Source: CADEED01 sp039931065 (GTDB lineage Bacteria > Pseudomonadota > Gammaproteobacteria > Steroidobacterales > Steroidobacteraceae). From it: 64,000 nucleotides of DNA. Below, in pieces: positions 52,682 to 62,000 of this stretch. A model generated the notes under the pieces. It did not search any database. It was given only the letters and a program-made list of their open reading frames with translations, and was not told the origin of the DNA. The DNA lies in the NCBI GenBank assembly GCA_039931065.1, contig JBDTSP010000003.1, forward strand, positions 267,151 to 331,150, written 5' to 3'. Positions within the stretch are counted from its first letter, which is position 1, and the number at the start of each line of letters is the position of its first letter. Both the position numbers and the translations under genes were made by a program.

Positions 52682-53380
52682 GTGAACAAGTCCATCACCT
52701 GGCTCACGCCGGACGGCGATCGCGAGTGGTTCCCGCCCCTCGAACAGGCGCTCGACGAGCCCGAAGGGCTGCTCGCGGCAGGCGGCGACCTGTCGACCGC
52801 GCGCCTGCTGGCCGCATACCGGCGCGGCATATTCCCCTGGTATTCGGCCGGCCAGCCCGTGTTGTGGTGGTCACCCGATCCCCGTGAAGTGTTGGTGCCG
52901 GCCGAGTTTCGCTGTGCGCGCAGCCTCACGAAAACATTGCGAAATCGCGGCTTTGAAGTGACTTTCGATCGCGACTTCGGAGGCGTCGTCAGCGCCTGCG
53001 CGCAGGCGCGCGAGCATTCTACCGGCACGTGGATAACGCCGGAGATGCACGCGGCCTACGGGGAACTGCATCGCGCCGGGCGCGCTCACAGCGTCGAGGT
53101 GCGGCTGAACGGCGCTCTGGTCGGTGGCCTGTACGGCGTGCTGATGGGCCGCGTGTTCTTCGGCGAATCGATGTTCAGCCGCGAGCGCGATGCCTCGAAA
53201 GTGGCCCTTGCTCACCTGGTTCAACGGGGCATCGTTGCGGAACTCCAACTGATCGATTGCCAGCTACCTACAGCGCACTTGCGCTCGCTGGGGAGCAAAC
53301 CGATGACCCGCGTCGAATTCAGCGCGCTGGTTGCCAGGGAGGCGGCGGGCGCCGACGTATCCCTGTTTTCGGCTTCCTGA
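52682..53380 (+). CDS. aat: Leucyl/phenylalanyl-tRNA-protein transferase
   Basis: A 232-residue Aat enzyme. Landmarks: LAAGGDLSTARLLAAYRRGI, FPWYSAGQPVLWWSPDPRE, HSTGTWITPEMHAAY, HSVEVRLNGALVGGLYGV and FFGESMFSRERDASKVAL. It adds Leu or Phe from tRNA to N-terminal Arg or Lys of proteins, marking them for ClpS-ClpAP. The GTG at 52682 gives the family-standard start. clpS and clpA lie 3 kb away, so the N-degron pathway is encoded in one neighbourhood. Confidence 0.95.
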   Translation: MNKSITWLTPDGDREWFPPLEQALDEPEGLLAAGGDLSTARLLAAYRRGIFPWYSAGQPVLWWSPDPREVLVPAEFRCARSLTKTLRNRGFEVTFDRDFGGVVSACAQAREHSTGTWITPEMHAAYGELHRAGRAHSVEVRLNGALVGGLYGVLMGRVFFGESMFSRERDASKVALAHLVQRGIVAELQLIDCQLPTAHLRSLGSKPMTRVEFSALVAREAAGADVSLFSAS

Positions 53381-53446
53381 AAACCGCTCGCCAAACGAGC
53401 TTTTCTGGCAGAATTCGCGGCCTTCGCGGGTGCCACCAGGTTACGG

Positions 53447-53665
53447 ATGTCGAAAGAAGATGCGATTCAGATGGAAGGTGAAGTCGTCGAGACTTTGCCT
53501 AACACTACTTTCCGGGTGAAGTTGAAGACCGGTCACGTCGTGACGGCCCATATCTCCGGAAAGATGCGCAAGAACTACATCCGCATTCTGACCGGTGACC
53601 AGGTCACGGTGGAGATGACTCCTTACGACTTGTCGAAGGGCCGCATCGTCTACCGCGGCAGGTAA
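53447..53665 (+). CDS. infA: Translation initiation factor IF-1
   Basis: A 72-residue OB-fold protein: MEGEVVETLPNTTFRVKLKT, AHISGKMRKNYIRIL, and GDQVTVEMTPYDLSKGRIVY. It binds the ribosomal A site during initiation with IF-2 and IF-3. Length and sequence match the family end to end. AGG lies nine bases before the ATG. Confidence 0.98.
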   Translation: MSKEDAIQMEGEVVETLPNTTFRVKLKTGHVVTAHISGKMRKNYIRILTGDQVTVEMTPYDLSKGRIVYRGR

Positions 53666-53682
53666 ACCCGCCCGCGCCGGCA

Positions 53683-54594
53683 GTGGCATCTTCGCGCCGC
53701 AGCCAGTCCGAATACGACCGGCGCATGCACGCGGTGATCGAATACATCGATCGCCACCTCGACCAGAACCTCGACCTGGCGGCGCTCGCCGGGGTCGCCC
53801 ATTTCTCCGCTTTCCATTTCCACCGGTTGTTTCATGCCTGGATGGGCGAACCGCTCGGCGACTATGTGCGCCGGCGTCGGCTCGAAGTCGCGGCCATGCG
53901 TCTGCGGGCGCAACCCCGGATTCCGGTGTTACAGATGGCCCTCGCGGTGGGCTTCGGATCCGCGGAGGCATTCACCCGTGCATTCCGCGCGCGCTTCGGC
54001 TGCTCGCCGACCGGATGGCGAAAGAGCAAGTGCGATCAGGTGACCCGCAAGCCCGATCAGGCTGCGAACGCGTCGCGCGCCAAGAATGGCGACTCCTCAA
54101 CCCGGGAGTTCGACATGAAAGTGACATTGATGGATCGAGAGCCGGTGCAAGTTGCCTATCTGCGCCGCACCGGTCCCTATGGTCCCGGCATCACGCAGTT
54201 CTGGATGGATACGGTCGCGCCGTGGATGGCGACAAACAACCTGTTTGGCCGTGCTCGTTTCGGCATCAGCCTGGACGACCCGCACGCGACCAGGGCGGCG
54301 CAGTGCCGCTACGACGCCTGTGTGGAAGTCGCGAAACAGGAACCACTCGCCGGCGACGCGAAAGAGAAGGTGATCCCCGGCGGGAAATACGCGGTGCTGG
54401 AATACGACGGGCCGATCGTACAGATCGGCAAAGCATGGGATCACTTGTTGGGACAGTGGCTGCCGCAGAGCGGATTGCAGCTCGATTCACGTCCGATGTT
54501 CGAGCACTACCCGGTCGATGGGCGCTTCGACGAAAAGACCGGGCGGATCACTTGTGAAATCTGCGTGCCCGTGACCGCACTTACCCAGCCCTGA
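53683..54594 (+). CDS. AraC family regulator with GyrI-like ligand-binding domain
   Basis: 303 residues from a GTG 17 bases after infA. Residues ~10-110 form the AraC double helix-turn-helix at the N-terminus (YIDRHLDQNLDLAALAGVAH, FHFHRLFHAWMGEPLGDYV, then AVGFGSAEAFTRAFRARFG). A linker leads to a GyrI/SbmC-like effector domain (~147-300) starting VTLMDREPVQVAYLRRTGPY, with GGKYAVLEYDGP and WLPQSGLQLDSRPMFEHY. This Rob/BmrR-like layout binds small hydrophobic drugs or toxins and activates resistance genes; the target is unknown. The gene interrupts the usual infA-clpA neighbourhood. Confidence 0.9.
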   Translation: MASSRRSQSEYDRRMHAVIEYIDRHLDQNLDLAALAGVAHFSAFHFHRLFHAWMGEPLGDYVRRRRLEVAAMRLRAQPRIPVLQMALAVGFGSAEAFTRAFRARFGCSPTGWRKSKCDQVTRKPDQAANASRAKNGDSSTREFDMKVTLMDREPVQVAYLRRTGPYGPGITQFWMDTVAPWMATNNLFGRARFGISLDDPHATRAAQCRYDACVEVAKQEPLAGDAKEKVIPGGKYAVLEYDGPIVQIGKAWDHLLGQWLPQSGLQLDSRPMFEHYPVDGRFDEKTGRITCEICVPVTALTQP

Positions 54595-54608
54595 CGGCCA
54601 CAACGGAA

Positions 54609-54632
54609 AACGGCGCCCCTCGGGGCGCCGTT
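54609..54632 (-). terminator. Intrinsic terminator of clpA
   Basis: AACGGCGCCCC and GGGGCGCCGTT form a perfect 11-bp stem with a 2-base loop. On the minus strand it is followed by TTTTCC, fitting termination of clpA, whose stop codon is 20 bases upstream on that strand. It may also serve the AraC-type gene from the other side. Confidence 0.8.
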
Positions 54633-54651
54633 CGTGCCATTCAAACGCGGT

Positions 54652-56928
54652 TTACTGCAAAGTTGCCGGCAGCGCCGGGGTTTCGGTCGGCACGGTCTCG
54701 AGCTTGAGCTCCTTGCTGTCGCTGCTCACACCGATCTTCACGTGGCCACCGTCGGCGAGTTTGCCGAACAGCAACTCCTCGGCCAGCGGTCGCTTGATCT
54801 GTTCCTGCATGAGCCGGGCCATCGGACGAGCACCCATCTTCGGGTCGTAACCCTTCTCCGCCAGCCAGCGGCGTGCGGCATCGTCGAGCGAGATCGACAC
54901 GCCCTTCTTCTCGAGCTGCGCTTCGATCTCGAGCAGCAACTTTTCGACGACGCGTTCGATCACCGGCATGTCGAGCGGCGCGAATTGCACGATTGCGTCG
55001 ATCCGGTTGCGGAACTCGGGTGAGAACAGGCGCTTGATGGCTTCCGATCCGTCGCTGGTGTTATCCGACTGCACGAAGCCGATGGACGAGCGATTCATGT
55101 CGAAGGCGCCCGCATTCGTGGTCATGACGATGATCACATGGCGGAAGTCGGCCTTGCGACCGTTGTTGTCGGTCAACGTGCCGTGATCCATGACTTGCAG
55201 CAGCAAGTTGAACACCTCGGGATGCGCCTTCTCGACTTCATCCAGCAACAACACGCAGTGCGGATGTTTGGCAATCGCCTCGGTGAGCAACCCGCCCTGA
55301 TCGAAGCCGACGTATCCCGGCGGCGCGCCGATCAGGCGCGACACCGTGTGCCGCTCCATGTATTCAGACATGTCGAAGCGGATGAATTCGATACCCAGCG
55401 CGATGGCGAGCTGGCGCGTGACTTCGGTCTTGCCCACGCCCGTGGGACCCGCGAACAGGAAGCTGCCGACCGGTTTGCGCTGATCGCCCAATCCCGAGCG
55501 CGCCATCTTGATGGCTGCTGCCAGACCGTCGATGGCCTTGTCCTGACCGTAGATGACGAGCTTGAGGTTGCGCTCCAGATTGCGCAGCACCTCCTTATCG
55601 GTGGTCGAGACGCTCTTCGCCGGGATCCGCGCCATGCGCGCGACCACATCTTCGATGTGGCGCACTTCGACTTGCGGCTCGCGTTCGTTGACCGGCTTCA
55701 GGCGCAGACGCGCGCCGGCCTCGTCGACGACGTCGATGGCCTTGTCGGGCATGTGTCGTTCGTTGATATGACGCGCGGCGAGTTCAGCCGCGGCCCGGAT
55801 CGCGTCGACGGAATACGTGATGCCATGGTGCTGCTCGAAGCGCGGCTTGAGGCCCATCAGGATGTCGATGGTCTCGCTGACCGATGGCTCGACCACGTCG
55901 ATCTTCTGAAAGCGACGCGCGAGCGCGTGATCCTTCTCGAAGATGCCGCGGTATTCCTGGTAAGTGGTCGACCCGATGCAGCGCAATTCGCCGTTGGTGA
56001 GCACCGGCTTGATGAGGTTGGAAGCGTCCATCACGCCGCCCGAGGCCGCGCCCGCGCCGATGACCGTGTGGATTTCATCGATGAACAGGATCGCGCCCGG
56101 CTGCTTCTTCAATTCCGCGATCACGCTCTTCAGGCGTTTCTCGAAATCGCCGCGGTACTTCGTGCCCGCGATCAGCGAACCCATGTCGAGCGAATAGATA
56201 GTGCAGTCGGACAACACGTCGGGGACCTTGCCCTCGACGATCAGGCGCGCGAGGCCTTCGGCAATAGCGGTTTTGCCGACGCCGGCCTCACCGACATACA
56301 GAGGATTGTTCTTGCGGCGGCGGCACAGGATTTCGATGGTGCGCTCGACTTCGAGCGTGCGCCCGATGAGCGGATCGATCTTGCCGTTCTGCGCCATCTG
56401 ATTGAGGTTGCTGGTGTACTTGTCGAGGGCGCTGCCGCCATCACCGTCACGATCGGATTCCGCGCCGGCCTCTTCCTTGACGGTCTTTTCCTCGGCGATC
56501 TTCGACAGGCCGTGGGAAACGAAATTGACCACGTCGAGCCGAGTGACCTCCGAGCGATTCAGCAGGTGCACCGCGTGGCTCTGCTTCTCGCTGAAGATCG
56601 CGATCAGGACGTTGGCAACGCCGACTTCCTTCTTGCCCGACGATTGAACGTGAAACACCGCGCGCTGCAGGACCCGCTGGAAGCCGAGCGTGGGCTGCAC
56701 TTCGCGGTCTTCATCGTTGGCCAGGCGCGGAGTCGTGCGATCGAGGTGTTCGTTGAGCGAATCCTTGAGCTTGTTCAAGTCGGCGCCGCAGGCACGCAGG
56801 ATCTCGCGCACCTTTGGCGTATCGAGGATCGACAGCAGCAGATGCTCGACCGTGAGGAATTCATGACGTGCGTCACGCGCCTTGGCAAAGGCGTCGTTGA
56901 GACAGAATTCGAGCTCTTGCGATAACAC
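54652..56928 (-). CDS. clpA: ATP-dependent Clp protease ATP-binding subunit ClpA
   Basis: A 758-residue double AAA+ unfoldase. The N-domain (~1-145, starting LSQELEFCLNDAFAKARDAR) binds ClpS. D1 has Walker A GEAGVGKTA near 215 and Walker B ILFIDEIHTVIGAG; D2 has Walker A GPTGVGKTE near 490 and Walker B VLLLDEVEKAH. The C-terminus contains a ClpP-binding loop region. It unfolds substrates into ClpP. It is co-transcribed behind clpS (43-base gap) and ended by a strong hairpin. Confidence 0.97.
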   Translation of the reverse strand: MLSQELEFCLNDAFAKARDARHEFLTVEHLLLSILDTPKVREILRACGADLNKLKDSLNEHLDRTTPRLANDEDREVQPTLGFQRVLQRAVFHVQSSGKKEVGVANVLIAIFSEKQSHAVHLLNRSEVTRLDVVNFVSHGLSKIAEEKTVKEEAGAESDRDGDGGSALDKYTSNLNQMAQNGKIDPLIGRTLEVERTIEILCRRRKNNPLYVGEAGVGKTAIAEGLARLIVEGKVPDVLSDCTIYSLDMGSLIAGTKYRGDFEKRLKSVIAELKKQPGAILFIDEIHTVIGAGAASGGVMDASNLIKPVLTNGELRCIGSTTYQEYRGIFEKDHALARRFQKIDVVEPSVSETIDILMGLKPRFEQHHGITYSVDAIRAAAELAARHINERHMPDKAIDVVDEAGARLRLKPVNEREPQVEVRHIEDVVARMARIPAKSVSTTDKEVLRNLERNLKLVIYGQDKAIDGLAAAIKMARSGLGDQRKPVGSFLFAGPTGVGKTEVTRQLAIALGIEFIRFDMSEYMERHTVSRLIGAPPGYVGFDQGGLLTEAIAKHPHCVLLLDEVEKAHPEVFNLLLQVMDHGTLTDNNGRKADFRHVIIVMTTNAGAFDMNRSSIGFVQSDNTSDGSEAIKRLFSPEFRNRIDAIVQFAPLDMPVIERVVEKLLLEIEAQLEKKGVSISLDDAARRWLAEKGYDPKMGARPMARLMQEQIKRPLAEELLFGKLADGGHVKIGVSSDSKELKLETVPTETPALPATLQ

Positions 56929-56971
56929 CTATTCGACCTCTCGACCGTTAGATCACCTGCGAATCTTCGAA

Positions 56972-57301
56972 TCACGCCTCTTCAAGCGTGCACATCAGAG
57001 GGTGATGATGGTCACGGGCATAAGAGGTAACAAGGGCAACCTTGGTTTCCGCTATCTCGTATGTGAACACACCGCAGACGCCCTTACCCTGGGTATGTAC
57101 TTCCAGCATGACGCGAGTCGCAGACGTACGGTCCATGCGGAAGAACTTTTCGAGCACATCGACGACGAATTCCATCGGGGTGTAATCGTCGTTGAGCAGC
57201 ACCACCTGATATAAGGGCGGCTGCTTCGTCTTGGGCTCGGCTTCTGCGACTGCGAGGCCCGCGCCGCCGTGATCGGGGCGTTCGGTTTCAGAACTGGGCA
57301 T
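56972..57301 (-). CDS. clpS: ATP-dependent Clp protease adaptor ClpS
   Basis: A 109-residue adaptor. The core is YQVVLLNDDYTPMEFVVDVL, then HTQGKGVCGVFTYEIAETK; the Asn-Asp-Asp site and HTQG pocket recognise N-terminal Leu, Phe, Trp and Tyr. The N-terminal ~28 residues are flexible, as needed to engage ClpA. It delivers N-degron substrates made by Aat to ClpAP. It is divergent from gspC across ~110 bases. Confidence 0.97.
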   Translation of the reverse strand: MPSSETERPDHGGAGLAVAEAEPKTKQPPLYQVVLLNDDYTPMEFVVDVLEKFFRMDRTSATRVMLEVHTQGKGVCGVFTYEIAETKVALVTSYARDHHHPLMCTLEEA

Positions 57302-57412
57302 TGGCGACCTTTATAGGGGTCGTCGATTGGCAACACAAGAGCGCGGGATGTGCTGTCGGAAGCACAAGACAAAACAAGCGCTTGAGGCTGCTGCGGAGCG
57401 AAACGTATCATC

Positions 57413-58363
57413 ATGGAAATGACGGCAAACATCTGGAGTTCGAGCGGCGGTGGCAGAGGCGACCGGCGCTCCATGCTGCTGGCGCGCGCGCCCCAGATCG
57501 TTACATTCCTGCTGGCGCTTGGGCTGGCGGCTCAATTGGCGCTCATCGTGGTCGGTTTGGGCAGCCGCAGCCGTCAAACGCCGCCGGCGGTTGCCGCCCT
57601 GCCTGCCGCGCCGCCGCTCGATATCGGCGGTCTCGTCAACGCTCATCTATTTGGCGGTGCGGTCGCCCAGAATACCGGCGGCGATGCCGCCAACGCTCCG
57701 CCCTCGAGCATGCCGCTGGTACTGGCGGGGCTCATGGCGACCGCCGATCCGAAGGAAGGCATGGCCATCATCGGAGAAAGCGCGGCCACCGCGAAGGTGG
57801 TCTCCGTGGGTCAGCAGGTCCCGGGCGGTGCTCAACTGCATTCCGTCTACAACGACCGGGCCATCATTGACCGCAGCGGCACACTCGAATCGGTATTCCT
57901 GCCGCGGAACTCCGCGGTCGGGTCGGCTCCTGCGCCCCTGCCCGTGGCCGTCAGCAATGGCAACGAAGGCATGGTCGAGCGTATGCGCAAGCTGGTCAGC
58001 GACGACCCCGGGGTGATCGGCCAGGTCCTGCGTCCGCAGCCGGTATTCGCCGGCGGCAAGATGCGCGGCTTCCGTGTGTATCCGGGCGCCAACCGCCAGG
58101 CATTCGCCCGGCTCGGCCTGCGCGCCGGCGACCTGGTAACGGCCATCAACGGCACGCCGCTCGATGACAAGGACCGCGCCCAGGAAATCTTCGGCACGCT
58201 CAATTCCTCCACCGATGCGCGCGTGACGGTGACGCGTAACGGCCGGCAGCAGGAACTCGTTCTGAATGTCGCGCAGATTTCCGCCGAAGCCGAACAGCTG
58301 GGCGCTGGTGACAATGGCATGATCCCGACGGATCAGCCGTCGCCGGAAAACGGAAACCAATAA
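57413..58363 (+). CDS. gspC: Type II secretion system protein C
   Basis: A 316-residue inner-membrane protein: short cytoplasmic N-terminus, one membrane segment (IVTFLLALGLAAQLALIVV), then the periplasmic homology region (~75-165, LFGGAV and LVLAGLMATADPKEGMAII). The C-terminal PDZ domain (~200-295) has FRVYPGANRQAFARLGLRAG and DLVTAINGTPLDD. It bridges the inner-membrane platform to the secretin GspD. First gene of the gspCDEF run, eight bases before gspD. Confidence 0.92.
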   Translation: MEMTANIWSSSGGGRGDRRSMLLARAPQIVTFLLALGLAAQLALIVVGLGSRSRQTPPAVAALPAAPPLDIGGLVNAHLFGGAVAQNTGGDAANAPPSSMPLVLAGLMATADPKEGMAIIGESAATAKVVSVGQQVPGGAQLHSVYNDRAIIDRSGTLESVFLPRNSAVGSAPAPLPVAVSNGNEGMVERMRKLVSDDPGVIGQVLRPQPVFAGGKMRGFRVYPGANRQAFARLGLRAGDLVTAINGTPLDDKDRAQEIFGTLNSSTDARVTVTRNGRQQELVLNVAQISAEAEQLGAGDNGMIPTDQPSPENGNQ

Positions 58364-58370
58364 CTCGAAT

Positions 58371-60485
58371 ATGAAGCATCAGCTAAGACTCAAGTTTTCC
58401 TTCCGCGTTGCCGTGGTCCTGGCACTCGTCGCGTTCACCGCGACCGGCCTCGTCGGCGCCCAGGGCAATGCCAACAACAACGGCCAGCGCATCACGCCGA
58501 ACTTCAAGGATGCGGAGATCGGCCAGGTCATCGAGGCCGTCGCCGCGGCCACCGGCAAGACGATCATCCCCGACCCGCGCGTCCGCGCGCAGGTGACGAT
58601 GCTGTCGCAGACGCCGATGACCCCGGATGCCTTCTACGAGGCATTCCTCGCGTTGCTGTCAGTGCACCAGTTCGTGGCGGTCGAATCGGGCGGCATCATC
58701 AAGATAGTGCCGGACGCGAATGCACGGCAGATGCCGAACATCGATCTGCCGGACCGCGTGAAGTCAGGCTCCGACGAACTCATCACGCAGGTGATCGCGG
58801 TGGAGAACGTGAACGCCGCGCAGCTCGTGCCGGTGCTCAGGCCGTTGATGCCCCAGGCGGCGCACATGGCCGCATATCCCAACGGCAACATCCTCATTCT
58901 CTCGGACCGCGCCAGCAACGTGAACCGGATCATGCGGATCATCAAGCGCATCGATCAGCAGGGCGACAACGACGTCGACATCCTCTCGCTGCAACACGCC
59001 TCGGCCGCTGAAGTGGTCCGCGTGGTCAACACGTTCTACTCACAGCAGGCCGCGCAGGAAGGCGGCGGCGGTTCTCCGACGCGGGTGATCGCCGACGACC
59101 GCTCCAACAGCGTGCTCATCGGCGGCGACAAGTCCTCGCGGCTGCGCATCAAGGCGCTGGTCGCACATCTCGATACGCCGCTCGACAACGGTGGCGATAC
59201 CCAGGTGATTTACCTGCAGTTCGCCGACGCCGAGAAGATAGCCGCCAAGCTCAAGGAACAGATCTCGGCCACGGTCGCGATCACCGGCGGTGCACCAGCG
59301 GCCGGCGGCGGTGGTGGCGGCGTGTCCGCGAGCGCCGATCGTTCCACCACGATCTGGGCGGAACCTGAAACCAATGCGCTGGTGATCACCGCGCCGTCCA
59401 AGGTCATGCGCTCACTGCGGGCCGTGGTCGACAAGCTCGATATCCGCCGCGCGCAGGTATTGATCGAAGCGATCATCGTCGATGTCAGCGTGAAGAAGAA
59501 CGCGGAGCTCGGCGTGAACTGGGCGGCCTGGTCCGAAGACAGCGGCACCCGCATTCCGATCGGCTCCTTCATTCAGCCCGTAGGTCAGGTCAATCTGCTG
59601 CAGCTCGCGGCCGGTATCGACAATCCCGCCAATGCACCGTCCGCACTTCAGACCGGCTCGACCTTCGGCATCGGCCGGATCGCCGCCAGCGGCGTCAACT
59701 TCGCGGCCATGCTGCGGGCTATCCAGGGCGACTCCACCACCAATGTCATCGCGACCCCGATGACGACCACGATGGACAACCAGGAAGCACAGCTCAAGGT
59801 CGCCCAGGAAGTCCCGTTCATCACCGGCTCGTACGCGAGCACCGGCTCGAATGGCGGCGGCAACGGCAACGACATCAACCCGTTCACGACTGTGCAGCGT
59901 CAGGAAGTCGGCACGATTCTCAAGATCACGCCACAGGTCAACGAAGGCGGCGCGCTGGTTCAGCTCAAGATCGAACTCGAGAGCTCGGAGCTCGCCGGCA
60001 CTTCGGGCGACGCGAATAGTTTGATCACCAACAAACGCACCGTGAACACCAACGTCCTGATCGAGGACGGCGGCATCGTGGTCCTGGGGGGCCTGATTCG
60101 CGACAGCTCCAATCGCGGCGAACAACGCGTGCCGTATCTCGGCCGCATTCCGATTCTCGGCGAGTTGTTCAAGACGCGCAGCCGCCAGCGCGACAAGACC
60201 AACCTGATGGTCTTCATCCGCCCGAAGATCCTGCGCGACGGCATCGCGACTGCCATCGCGACCGACGCCAAGTACAATTTCATTCGCGACATCCAGATCA
60301 AGGCCGGCAACAATCCGGGTGAAATTCTCCCGCTGATCCCGTTCAACAAGGATCCGGTGCTGCCGGTCCTGCCGCCGCCGCCGCTGCCGCTGCCCAATAG
60401 CGCGACGCTGCCGGTTGGCCCGGACGGTGCGCCGCAAAACCCGCCGGCGAAAGGCAGCGGCGAAACGCCCACCCCGAAGCAATGA
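58371..60485 (+). CDS. gspD: Type II secretion system secretin GspD
   Basis: A 704-residue outer-membrane secretin with a signal peptide (VAVVLALVAFTATGLVGAQG). The N0 domain (~35-110, NFKDAEIGQVIEAVAAATGK) is followed by N1-N3 repeats (to ~320), with a glycine-rich GGGGGG loop near 310. The secretin core (~350-620) includes VPFITGSYAST, the conserved EVGTILKITPQVNEGG and the closing GGLIRDSSNRGEQRVPYLG. The proline-rich tail (~660-704) is unusual in length; no obvious pilotin-binding S-domain is seen. Confidence 0.95.
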   Translation: MKHQLRLKFSFRVAVVLALVAFTATGLVGAQGNANNNGQRITPNFKDAEIGQVIEAVAAATGKTIIPDPRVRAQVTMLSQTPMTPDAFYEAFLALLSVHQFVAVESGGIIKIVPDANARQMPNIDLPDRVKSGSDELITQVIAVENVNAAQLVPVLRPLMPQAAHMAAYPNGNILILSDRASNVNRIMRIIKRIDQQGDNDVDILSLQHASAAEVVRVVNTFYSQQAAQEGGGGSPTRVIADDRSNSVLIGGDKSSRLRIKALVAHLDTPLDNGGDTQVIYLQFADAEKIAAKLKEQISATVAITGGAPAAGGGGGGVSASADRSTTIWAEPETNALVITAPSKVMRSLRAVVDKLDIRRAQVLIEAIIVDVSVKKNAELGVNWAAWSEDSGTRIPIGSFIQPVGQVNLLQLAAGIDNPANAPSALQTGSTFGIGRIAASGVNFAAMLRAIQGDSTTNVIATPMTTTMDNQEAQLKVAQEVPFITGSYASTGSNGGGNGNDINPFTTVQRQEVGTILKITPQVNEGGALVQLKIELESSELAGTSGDANSLITNKRTVNTNVLIEDGGIVVLGGLIRDSSNRGEQRVPYLGRIPILGELFKTRSRQRDKTNLMVFIRPKILRDGIATAIATDAKYNFIRDIQIKAGNNPGEILPLIPFNKDPVLPVLPPPPLPLPNSATLPVGPDGAPQNPPAKGSGETPTPKQ

Positions 60486-60498
60486 CCCCGTTCTTTCC

Positions 60499-61986
60499 AT
60501 GAATGAAGGCGCCGCGCCCGAGTTGACCCGTCCGCAGCGCGTCGGTTTCGCCTTCGCCAAGCGCCATGGCGTGCTCGTGCGCCGCGTGCACGAGGGCGTC
60601 GCCGAATGTGTCTATCGGCCCGGCGTCGCGCCGCTGGCAGTCGCCGAAGTGCGCCGGTATCTGGGTGTGCCGGTCAGGCTCGAGAAAGTCGAAGAGGTTT
60701 ACTTCGATTCGCTGTTGCGCCAGGCCTATGAGGCCGGCAACGACGCGATGGAAGCCGCCTCGGGCGTCGAGGAATCCACCGACCTCGCGCACCTTGCCCA
60801 GGATCTGCCCGAACAGGCCGACCTGCTCGAGAGCGAAGACGATGCGCCGATCATCCGGCTGATCAACGCGGTGTTGACGCAGGCGGTCAAGGAAAACGCC
60901 TCGGACATCCACGTCGAACCGTTCGAGAACCGCCTGGTGGTGCGCTTCCGCGTCGATGGAGTGTTGCGCGAAGTCCTGCAGAGCCGGCGCGCGGTCGCGC
61001 CGCTGGTCGTCTCGCGCATCAAGGTCATGTCGAAACTCGACATCGCCGAGAAACGCCTGCCGCAGGATGGACGCATCAGCCTGCGTATCGCGGGCCGATC
61101 GGTAGACGTACGTGTCTCCACCCTGCCTTCGGGTCACGGCGAACGTGTCGTGATGCGTATCCTCGACAAGCAGGCCGGACGATTACATCTCTCGGCGCTC
61201 GGCATGGATCCGAAAACCGAAGCGCGCATCGGCGAATTGTTCCGCAAACCGCACGGCATCATTCTGGTCACCGGCCCGACCGGCTCCGGCAAGACCACCA
61301 CGTTGTACGCAGGTCTCGAACACCTCAACGACAACACCCAGAACATCATGACGGTCGAGGATCCGATCGAGTACTACATCGACGGCATCGGCCAGACCCA
61401 GGTGAACACGAAAGTCGAGATGACTTTCGCGCGCGGGCTGCGCGCGATCCTGCGCCAGGATCCGGACGTGGTGATGGTCGGCGAAATCCGCGATCTCGAA
61501 ACGGCACAGATCGCCGTGCAGGCTTCGCTTACCGGCCATCTGGTGTTGTCGACCCTGCACACCAACACCGCCGTGGGCGCCGTCACGCGCTTGCGCGATA
61601 TGGGCATCGAACCGTTCCTGTTGTCCTCGAGTCTCATCGGCGTGGTCGCACAGCGCCTGGTGCGCACGCTCAATCCGGACAACAAACTGCCATTCGAGGG
61701 CGGCGAATACGAACGCCGCCTGCTCGGCCTCGAACCGAATGACCCCGCACCCACGCTTTATCGGCCGGGCCCCGGCGGCAACGGCTTCCGCGGCCGCACG
61801 GGTATCTACGAACTGGTCATCGTCGACGATGTCATGCGGACGATGATCCATGACGAGGCGGCCGAGCACGAACTCGAGCGCTACGCCCGTACGCTCACGC
61901 CCTCGATCCGCGACGACGGTCTCGATCGGGTGATGCGCGGTGAAACCACGATGGAAGAAGTCCTGCGCGTCACGCGCGAGGACTGA
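60499..61986 (+). CDS. gspE: Type II secretion system ATPase GspE
   Basis: A 495-residue hexameric ATPase. The N-terminal domain (~1-120) binds GspL. The motor core carries HVEPFENRLVVRFRVDGVLR, Walker A GPTGSGKTT at 259-267, the Asp box VEDPIEYYID, Walker B ILRQDPDVVMVGEIRD and the His box VLSTLHTNTAVGAVTRL. The C-terminal metal-binding region, usually four cysteines, has none here (~388-434). It powers pseudopilus assembly. ATG at 60499; the frame is open further upstream but overlaps gspD. Confidence 0.95.
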   Translation: MNEGAAPELTRPQRVGFAFAKRHGVLVRRVHEGVAECVYRPGVAPLAVAEVRRYLGVPVRLEKVEEVYFDSLLRQAYEAGNDAMEAASGVEESTDLAHLAQDLPEQADLLESEDDAPIIRLINAVLTQAVKENASDIHVEPFENRLVVRFRVDGVLREVLQSRRAVAPLVVSRIKVMSKLDIAEKRLPQDGRISLRIAGRSVDVRVSTLPSGHGERVVMRILDKQAGRLHLSALGMDPKTEARIGELFRKPHGIILVTGPTGSGKTTTLYAGLEHLNDNTQNIMTVEDPIEYYIDGIGQTQVNTKVEMTFARGLRAILRQDPDVVMVGEIRDLETAQIAVQASLTGHLVLSTLHTNTAVGAVTRLRDMGIEPFLLSSSLIGVVAQRLVRTLNPDNKLPFEGGEYERRLLGLEPNDPAPTLYRPGPGGNGFRGRTGIYELVIVDDVMRTMIHDEAAEHELERYARTLTPSIRDDGLDRVMRGETTMEEVLRVTRED

Positions 61987-62000
61987 GAGCCCCGCTTCCA

